A stretch of 11,667 nucleotides of DNA from an uncultured Anaerovibrio sp. (GTDB lineage Bacteria; Bacillota; Negativicutes; Selenomonadales; Selenomonadaceae). A program made the position numbers and the translations under genes. Below are positions 6,401 to 11,667 of the stretch, in pieces. Positions within the stretch are counted from its first letter, which is position 1; each line of letters begins with the position of its first letter. The DNA lies in the NCBI GenBank assembly GCA_902785445.1, contig CACZYN010000006.1, positions 1 through 11,667 of the forward strand, read 5' to 3'. The notes below the pieces were generated by a model, which was given only the letters and a program-made list of their open reading frames with translations, did no database searches and was not told where the DNA came from.

Positions 6401-6449
6401 GTCTATTATTTTAAACTATATAAGATAAATGTCAATAATAGTAGACATT
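6401..6449 (-). promoter_or_regulatory. hipBA promoter with palindromic operator
   Basis: On the minus strand a consensus -35 TTGACA (6430-6435) and a -10 TAAAAT (6408-6413) are 16 bp apart, about 50 bp before the hipB start codon. The -35 lies inside an inverted repeat AATGTC-N10-GACATT (6428-6449). A related element, GTCTATTATT (6401-6410), faces its inverted counterpart AATAATAGTAGAC (6434-6446) across the -10. This is what an autoregulated toxin-antitoxin promoter looks like. HipB binding is inferred. Confidence 0.7.
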
Positions 6450-6475
6450 ATTTGGTATTTGCAGCCTACACCACT

Positions 6476-6778
6476 TCATGCTATCAATACCTTTTCTCTC
6501 ATAACAGTTTTATAAAATTCACTATCTTGGTTTATTTCATTTATCTCAAAAACATCAACCTTTTTATTGAAGGTAGCGCGTAGTTCTTCGCCTAAAGCAA
6601 AAATTTGTGTCAATTTAAATCCTTCGCCACCGATAACGAGAAAATCCATGTCGCTACTCTCATCAGCTTCACCTCGTGCATACGAACCAAATAAATAAAT
6701 CTCTTTTACTTTATATTTATCTGCTAAAGGTTTTACTAGATAAGTTATATTTTCCAATGTAACAACATTCTTATCCAT
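6476..6778 (-). CDS. MNT-type minimal nucleotidyltransferase (possible antitoxin)
   Basis: A 100-residue protein of the DNA polymerase beta nucleotidyltransferase superfamily. It has the defining motif LFGSYARGEADESSDMDF (29-46), with Gly31-Ser32 and metal-binding Asp43/Asp45, and a third carboxylate at Asp75 in KKVDVFEI. This is the size and make-up of MntA/MNT proteins, which normally pair with a HEPN-domain toxin (HepT) and neutralise it by AMPylation. No HEPN gene is adjacent: ugd is upstream and hipB downstream. The frame can be read from a GTG at 6793, but the ATG at 6778 with AAGGTGG just before it is preferred. A TATAAT lies about 40 bp upstream without a clear -35, so it may have a weak promoter of its own or be read through from ugd, 40 bp away. 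Confidence 0.85.
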   Translation of the reverse strand: MDKNVVTLENITYLVKPLADKYKVKEIYLFGSYARGEADESSDMDFLVIGGEGFKLTQIFALGEELRATFNKKVDVFEINEINQDSEFYKTVMREKVLIA

Positions 6779-6818
6779 CTTTCCACCTTCCACAATGTAT
6801 AATTATATCCAGTATACT

Positions 6819-8066
6819 TCAGTCTCTCCCGAACAAATCCCTAGTATAAACCTTATCTTTCACATCACGCAGACACTCATCAAATCTGTTTGCAATAATG
6901 CAATGGCACATATGCTTAAATTCTTCAAGGTCACCAATTACTTTACTTCCGAAGAAGGTGGTACCAGCATCCAATGTAGGCTCATAAATAACCACATTAG
7001 CACCTTTGGCCTTGATACGCTTCATTACCCCCTGAATAGCCGACTGTCTGAAATTATCTGAGTTACTTTTCATGGTAAGTCTATAAACACCAATCACGCA
7101 GTCTTTTTCCGCATCCTTGCTATATGCTCCGTGACTGTAATAATCATAATAGCCAGCCTTTTTCAGCACCTGATCGGCAATAAAGTCTTTTCTAGTACGA
7201 TTACTTTCTACTATGGCACTTATCATATTTTGAGGTACATCTGCATAATTCGCCAAAAGCTGCTTCGTATCCTTTGGCAAGCAATACCCACCATAACCGA
7301 AGGACGGATTATTATAATGCGTACCAATACGCGGATCCAATCCAATCCCCTGAATTATATCCTTTGTATTTAACCCTTTCATCTCAGCATATGTATCCAG
7401 TTCATTAAAATACGATACCCGAAGTGCCAAATATGTATTGGCAAAGAGCTTTACTGCTTCAGCTTCAGCAAATCCCATAAATAATGTATCTATATTTTCT
7501 TTCTCGGCACCTTCCTGCAAGAGTCTGGCAAATATTTCTGCCCACTCTCTGCTGCTGTCATCGCAACCTACAATTATTCTGCTGGGATATAGATTATCAT
7601 ACAGTGCCTTGGATTCCCGCAAGAACTCAGGAGAAAAGATAATTCTATTGGTTCCGTACTTTTCCCGTATGTGTTCTGTATAGCCCACAGGAATTGTACT
7701 CTTTATCACCATAATGGCAGTATCGTTGTATTTCAGCACCTGTTCAATAACAGCCTCCACTGATGAACAGTCAAAATGTTGGGTTACCGGGTCATAATTC
7801 GTTGGCGTGGCAATCACAACAAAATCAGCCTCTTTATACGCGCTAGCTCCATTTAATGTAGCGGACAAACTAAGACGCTTTTCCTGTAAATATTTTTCAA
7901 TATATTCATCCTGAATAGGGGATACTTTACTATCCAGTTTTTTAACTTTATCTTCAACTACATCCACAGCTACCATATCATGGTGCTGAGATAATAGCAC
8001 CGCCATGGACAAGCCCACATACCCTGTGCCAGCTACGGCTATTTTCAGATTTTCATAGTCTCTCAT
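6819..8066 (-). CDS. ugd: UDP-glucose 6-dehydrogenase / nucleotide-sugar dehydrogenase
   Basis: A 415-residue NAD-dependent dehydrogenase that oxidises UDP-glucose to UDP-glucuronate in two steps in the cytoplasm. The Rossmann motif is GTGYVGL (13-19) with acidic Asp35 after it. Further marks are IKSTIPVGYT (121-130), the family block FSPEFLRES (144-152), EAVKLFANTYLALRVSYFNE (203-222) with the conserved Lys206 and Asn210, and the active-site GYGGYCLPKD (257-266) with catalytic Cys262. Length fits the short bacterial class. The ATG at 8066 has GGTGAG closely upstream. It follows fcl by 51 bp in the same direction. UDP-galactose or UDP-GlcNAc/ManNAc relatives are possible, but the compact SPEFLRE/YGGYCLPKD pattern favours UDP-glucose. 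No terminator follows before the nucleotidyltransferase gene. Confidence 0.92.
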   Translation of the reverse strand: MRDYENLKIAVAGTGYVGLSMAVLLSQHHDMVAVDVVEDKVKKLDSKVSPIQDEYIEKYLQEKRLSLSATLNGASAYKEADFVVIATPTNYDPVTQHFDCSSVEAVIEQVLKYNDTAIMVIKSTIPVGYTEHIREKYGTNRIIFSPEFLRESKALYDNLYPSRIIVGCDDSSREWAEIFARLLQEGAEKENIDTLFMGFAEAEAVKLFANTYLALRVSYFNELDTYAEMKGLNTKDIIQGIGLDPRIGTHYNNPSFGYGGYCLPKDTKQLLANYADVPQNMISAIVESNRTRKDFIADQVLKKAGYYDYYSHGAYSKDAEKDCVIGVYRLTMKSNSDNFRQSAIQGVMKRIKAKGANVVIYEPTLDAGTTFFGSKVIGDLEEFKHMCHCIIANRFDECLRDVKDKVYTRDLFGRD

Positions 8067-8117
8067 ATACTCACCATATATCTGTTATGCAAATACCCAT
8101 CCTCATTAATCCTTGCA

Positions 8118-9062
8118 TCATCTTTCCGCCCGCATAGGATTACTCAAAAAATCCTTATAAGCCAGTCTAATACCATCTTCCAATTCCGTTTTATAGGTCC
8201 AGCCCAGGGCAGTTGCCTTGGATACATCCAACAGCTTACGAGGAGTGCCGTTTGGTCTGGAAGTATCCCACAGAATATCTCCGGTATAGCCTATAATTTT
8301 AGCAACCAATTTAGTCAATTCTTTAATACTGATTTCCTTGCCTGTCCCAGCATTAACGGTTTCATTACCACTGTAATTATTCATAAGAAACACGCAAAGA
8401 TTAGCTAAATCCTCCACATAGAGGAATTCCCGCAGCGGGGAGCCATCTCCCCAACAGGTAACACTCTTATCGCCAGTTTCTTTTGCTTCGTGGAAACGGC
8501 GAATCAATGCCGGAAGGACATGGCTATGTTCAGGATGATAATTATCATTGGGGCCATACAAATTAGTCGGCATTACGGAAATATAATCAGTACCATACTG
8601 TCTATTTAAATATTCACAATACTTTAGCCCGGAAATTTTTGCCAAAGCATAAGCTTCGTTTGTTTTCTCCAACTCCGAGGTCAAAAGGCAGCTTTCCTTC
8701 ATTGGCTGTGGTGCCATCCGGGGATATATGCAGGATGAACCCAAGAACTCCAGTTTCTTACAACCATTTTTCCAAGCGGAATGTATGACATTCATCTCCA
8801 AAATCATATTGTCATACATAAAATCGGCCAAGGCCTGAGAATTAGCCACTATACCGCCTACTTTGGCAGCTGCCAAAAAAACATATTCCGGCTTTTCTTC
8901 CCTGAAGAATGTTTCCACCTGCTCCTGACGACACAAATCCAATTCCTTGTGGGTTCTGGTAATAATATTGTCGTATCCCTGTCGTTTTAATTCTCTGACA
9001 ATAGCAGAACCAACCATACCTTGATGGCCGGCCACATATATTTTTGAATCCTTTTCCATCAT
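8118..9062 (-). CDS. fcl: GDP-L-fucose synthase
   Basis: A 314-residue short-chain dehydrogenase/reductase that epimerises (C3/C5) and reduces GDP-4-keto-6-deoxy-D-mannose to GDP-L-fucose with NADPH. GHQGMVG (12-18) binds the cofactor. LGSSCIYP (107-114) gives Ser109 and Cys111, YALAK (138-142) gives Tyr138/Lys142, and PEHSHVLPA (177-185) gives His181. All match the E. coli enzyme's catalytic set with an offset of two residues. PTNLYGPNDNYHPEHSHVLP is almost diagnostic. The ATG at 9062 overlaps the gmd stop by 4 bp, so the two successive pathway enzymes are translationally coupled. A second ATG directly follows the first. Length is normal. Also called wcaG. Confidence 0.96.
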   Translation of the reverse strand: MMEKDSKIYVAGHQGMVGSAIVRELKRQGYDNIITRTHKELDLCRQEQVETFFREEKPEYVFLAAAKVGGIVANSQALADFMYDNMILEMNVIHSAWKNGCKKLEFLGSSCIYPRMAPQPMKESCLLTSELEKTNEAYALAKISGLKYCEYLNRQYGTDYISVMPTNLYGPNDNYHPEHSHVLPALIRRFHEAKETGDKSVTCWGDGSPLREFLYVEDLANLCVFLMNNYSGNETVNAGTGKEISIKELTKLVAKIIGYTGDILWDTSRPNGTPRKLLDVSKATALGWTYKTELEDGIRLAYKDFLSNPMRAER

Positions 9063-10141
9063 TTTACAACGCCCTTTTCCAAGAACTCTGCCAAATTAAC
9101 CCTATCCGTCAGCCTCTCCGTTGCTACCTTTTCCATATCATACTTAACCATTCTTTGTACTAATTCCTCAAAAGAAGTCTTGGTAGGATTCCAGCCTAAT
9201 TCATTCTTTGCTTTGGTAGGATCTCCCCAAAGGTTCACTACATCTGTAGGCCGATAAAAATCTGGACTAACTTCGACTATTACCTTACCGGTTGCTTTAT
9301 CGATTCCTTTTTCATCCAGGCCTTTTCCTCTAAACTCCAATTCAATTCCAGCATAATGAAAGGCCAGTTGACAAAATTCCCGTACAGAATGCTGCACGCC
9401 AGTAGCAATAACAAAATCCTTTGGGGTATCATTTTGTAAAATCAACCACATACATTCCACATAATCCTTGGCATAGCCCCAATCCCTGAGGCTGTCCATA
9501 TTGCCAAGATAAAGCTTTTCCTGCTTCCCTTGTGCTATGCGGGCCGCCGCCAGAGTAATCTTTCGGGTAACAAATGTCTCTCCCCGCCGCTCGGATTCAT
9601 GATTAAAAAGAATTCCCGAGCAACAAAACATATTATATGCTTCACGGTATTCCTTGGTAATCCAAAAACCATACAGTTTAGCCACTGCATAGGGAGAAAA
9701 TGGATGGAATGGTGTCTTTTCATTTTGTGGTACTTCTTCCACCTTGCCATAGAGCTCCGAGGTAGATGCCTGATAAATACGACATGTGTCCTTTAATCCT
9801 GATAAGCGAACTGCCTCCAAAACGCGTAATACCCCTGTGGCATCCACATCCGCCGTAAATTCAGGGGTATCAAAAGAAACCTGCACATGACTTTGTGCAG
9901 CCAAATTGTATATTTCATCTGGACGAACACTGCTAATAACCGCCATCAAGCCCATGGAATCTCCCATATCACCATAATGAAGATGAAAATGTGGTTTTCC
10001 CTCCAAATGGGCAATACGCTCTCTATAATCTACCGACGAACGACGAATTATACCATGTACATCATAGCCTTTTTCCAATAAAAACTCTGCTAAATATGAA
10101 CCATCCTGACCGGTTACACCGGTTATAAGTGCTTTTTTCAT
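9059..10141 (-). CDS. gmd: GDP-mannose 4,6-dehydratase
   Basis: A dehydratase of the extended SDR family converting GDP-D-mannose to GDP-4-keto-6-deoxy-D-mannose, the first committed step to GDP-L-fucose (also to GDP-rhamnose and relatives). Marks, numbered from the upstream ATG, are TGVTGQDGSYLAE (11-23), NLAAQSHVQVSF (83-94), STSELYG (130-136) with catalytic Ser/Thr-Glu, SPYAVAK (153-159) with Tyr155/Lys159, FNHESERRGETFVTRKI (183-199), and GNMDSLRDWGYAKDYV. Two starts are possible. The ATG at 10141 (MKKALITG) has GGAG 6 nt upstream and is preferred; the one at 10153 would add four residues and has a weaker site. Length, about 360, is normal. fcl overlaps its stop. GDP-mannose must come from elsewhere (manB/manC not in the window). 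Confidence 0.96.
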   Translation of the reverse strand: MKKALITGVTGQDGSYLAEFLLEKGYDVHGIIRRSSVDYRERIAHLEGKPHFHLHYGDMGDSMGLMAVISSVRPDEIYNLAAQSHVQVSFDTPEFTADVDATGVLRVLEAVRLSGLKDTCRIYQASTSELYGKVEEVPQNEKTPFHPFSPYAVAKLYGFWITKEYREAYNMFCCSGILFNHESERRGETFVTRKITLAAARIAQGKQEKLYLGNMDSLRDWGYAKDYVECMWLILQNDTPKDFVIATGVQHSVREFCQLAFHYAGIELEFRGKGLDEKGIDKATGKVIVEVSPDFYRPTDVVNLWGDPTKAKNELGWNPTKTSFEELVQRMVKYDMEKVATERLTDRVNLAEFLEKGVVK

Positions 10142-10230
10142 GAACTGCTCCATTCTCTACCATCTATATACTAATCCTGCATCTAATCCATCGAATAAAG
10201 TCTATTTAATTTAAACCACAGTTACTTTTC

Positions 10231-11001
10231 CTATCCGCGCCACCAGCTCATATCCCCGTCCACCACTCTTCTGCCGCTGTCCGGGCAGTCAGTGATAATA
10301 GCATCAACACCCAAGTCCGCCCAGCGTTTTATTTCGCTTTTCATATCTATGGTCCAAAGGTGAACCTTTATACCTTTTTCATGGCATTCTTTCAGGGCAA
10401 ATTCCTTCATCTGAGTATATGATGGATGGTAAGCATCCGCTCCCAGTGCCTGTACATAATCTGACGCTTTCCCTATCAAATCCCCGGAAAGCACACCAAA
10501 ACGAGAACCATATCTCTTAGTCCGGTCATATTCCATAGCCTTTTTTAAAGAATAATGATTAAAGGTTGAGTATATTACCCGTTCATCCATTCCCATGGCA
10601 TGCACTAAGTCAATGGTCTTTTCTTCTAAGCCACCATAATAGATAGCTCCCGTCTTTAATTCCAAATTCAGCTCCAGATCCGTATCCCGCAAAAGATAGA
10701 GCAAATCCTCCAGGGTGGGAATCTCCGTTTTGCCAAACTCTGGGTGGGTTTTGCTAAAAGAAATTCCCCTCAACTCAGCTAAAGTATAATCCTTTAGCCA
10801 GCCACAGCCGTCACTTACCCTTTCTAAGCGTTCATCGTGGCATAACACCAATATGCCATCTTTGGTGAGCTGCACGTCTGTCTCGATGCCATCTGCCCCC
10901 ATGGTTATTGCTCTCTCAAAGGCCGGCATAGTATTCTCTGGGGCATATTGCTTATCCCACCCAGAAGCTCCCCGGTGGGCCCATATTTTTGTTTTTTTCA
11001 C
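10231..11001 (-). CDS. Glycerophosphodiester phosphodiesterase-family protein
   Basis: A 256-residue cytoplasmic TIM-barrel protein of the GDPD family, without signal peptide or membrane segment. The active-site set is complete: His9-Arg10 in AHRGASG, PENT (21-24) with Glu22, GIETDVQLTKDG (38-49) with Glu40/Asp42, and LCHDERL with His55. Later motifs LNLELKTG and the C-terminal LWTIDM and GVDAIITDCPD are typical. The family hydrolyses glycerophosphodiesters to glycerol-3-phosphate and an alcohol. In a glycan locus it could instead act on phosphodiester-linked sugar substituents or their precursors (inference). The start is a GTG at 11001 overlapping the TGA of the upstream oxidoreductase by 4 bp, with AGGAGG about 10 nt before it, so the pair is translationally coupled. 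gmd follows after roughly 90 bp with no obvious terminator. Confidence 0.92.
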   Translation of the reverse strand: MKKTKIWAHRGASGWDKQYAPENTMPAFERAITMGADGIETDVQLTKDGILVLCHDERLERVSDGCGWLKDYTLAELRGISFSKTHPEFGKTEIPTLEDLLYLLRDTDLELNLELKTGAIYYGGLEEKTIDLVHAMGMDERVIYSTFNHYSLKKAMEYDRTKRYGSRFGVLSGDLIGKASDYVQALGADAYHPSYTQMKEFALKECHEKGIKVHLWTIDMKSEIKRWADLGVDAIITDCPDSGRRVVDGDMSWWRG

Positions 11002-11667
11002 CGCTTGGTCGCCTCCTGCAACTTCTTTCTGGCCGCCAAAAACTTTTCCATAAGTTCAGCCAAAGCTATACTTTCAGCAGCCGTAAGCTTGTACTCGCTC
11101 TTACCGTACCCATTAATTGTAGAGATAAAATCACTTAATTCGTACCGTAATCCTCCACCTAAAAACCGAGTGGAAATTTTCTGGTTCTGCTCCCTATTCT
11201 CGTAGCATACTTCAAACTCATGGGTAAGCCACCATGGGGATGGAACCAAAATATAGCCCTTGGTACCAGATATGAGCAACTGCCCCTCGGATTTTACCTT
11301 TAATCCTGTCTTAGCAGTAGCAATAGCCTTGGGATATGTGAAATAGGCCTTAGTATACACATCCACACCATTTTCCGCCAAGAACATCTTGAACTCCACA
11401 CTGTCATAGTCCAATCCTAAAATCTTCAATATTGGCAACAGGGCATAACTGCCAAACTCCGTAAAGCTCCCCCCACACTCCACATCGGTAAGTTCACGCA
11501 GCTCGTCACGTGTCAGACGGGTAAAGCAGGCTTCAACATCCCGCACTTCACCTATGGTTCCGCTCTTCACTGTACTGAGCAGGCGAAGAAAGCCAGGTAC
11601 ATGGGCCGTTTTAATAGCCTCCATCAACACCAATTTTTTCTCCCTGGCCAGTGCATATAATTCTTCA
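10998..11667 (-). CDS. Gfo/Idh/MocA-family oxidoreductase, C-terminal 222 residues (partial)
   Basis: The frame is open to the right window edge and ends at TGA 10998-11000. The protein seen starts EELYALAREKKLVLMEAIKT, the junction between the N-terminal Rossmann domain (missing here) and the C-terminal alpha/beta domain of Gfo/Idh/MocA dehydrogenases. GGSFTEFGSYALLPILKILG corresponds to the family's GGGxxxDxGxYxxxxxxxLxG block, with Glu where Asp is usual. About 110 residues, including the NAD(P)-binding GxGxxG and the catalytic EKP-type lysine, lie outside the window. Family members oxidise or reduce sugars or nucleotide sugars, and in glycan loci often make unusual sugars. The substrate is unknown. 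An internal TTG at 11633 is not a start, because conserved sequence continues upstream of it. Its stop overlaps the GDPD start codon. Confidence 0.88.
   Translation of the reverse strand, partial: EELYALAREKKLVLMEAIKTAHVPGFLRLLSTVKSGTIGEVRDVEACFTRLTRDELRELTDVECGGSFTEFGSYALLPILKILGLDYDSVEFKMFLAENGVDVYTKAYFTYPKAIATAKTGLKVKSEGQLLISGTKGYILVPSPWWLTHEFEVCYENREQNQKISTRFLGGGLRYELSDFISTINGYGKSEYKLTAAESIALAELMEKFLAARKKLQEATKR

Noticed and set aside
6779..6793. Extended start of the nucleotidyltransferase gene at the GTG at 6793
   Set aside because: The GTG overlaps the ribosome binding site AAGGTGG that serves the ATG at 6778.

Overview
The window looks like a piece of a low-to-moderate GC Bacillota chromosome. 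Intergenic DNA is AT-rich, Shine-Dalgarno sequences are strong (AGGAG/GGGGGA type), and rho-independent terminators are recognisable. The surface-glycan gene set would fit a gut or rumen member of the Negativicutes or Clostridia, but that placement is inference. Every gene I can support lies on the minus strand, so in transcription order the window reads from right (11667) to left (1).

Right part (11667 to 6819): nucleotide-sugar and surface-polysaccharide genes. A Gfo/Idh/MocA oxidoreductase (cut by the window edge) is translationally coupled to a glycerophosphodiester phosphodiesterase-like protein. Next come gmd and fcl (GDP-mannose to GDP-4-keto-6-deoxymannose to GDP-L-fucose; stop and start overlap), then ugd (UDP-glucose to UDP-glucuronate). 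Together they supply GDP-fucose and UDP-glucuronate for a capsule, exopolysaccharide or O-antigen-like glycan.

Middle (6778 to about 1461): an accessory block unrelated to sugar metabolism. It holds a lone MNT-type nucleotidyltransferase, a hipB-hipA pair with its own promoter and palindromic operator, and an AAA ATPase of the AAA_14/DUF4143 type. The ATPase has two palindromic operator-like sites around its promoter and lies between two nearly identical 86-bp direct repeats that include terminator arms. Last come a DUF2971-family protein and a small four-cysteine zinc-ribbon protein in a tight pair. This resembles a small toxin-antitoxin/defence island placed inside a glycan locus.

Left part (1365 to 1): the glycan theme returns with a long left-handed beta-helix acyltransferase carrying an N-terminal Rossmann-like domain. 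The first 42 codons of a LicD-family phosphotransferase run off the left edge. LicD at one end and a GDPD-family protein at the other suggest that the glycan carries phosphodiester-linked substituents (inference).

The least described parts are the DUF2971/zinc-ribbon pair and the repeat-flanked ATPase cassette with its duplicated operator. No rRNA, tRNA, CRISPR array, integrase or insertion sequence was seen.
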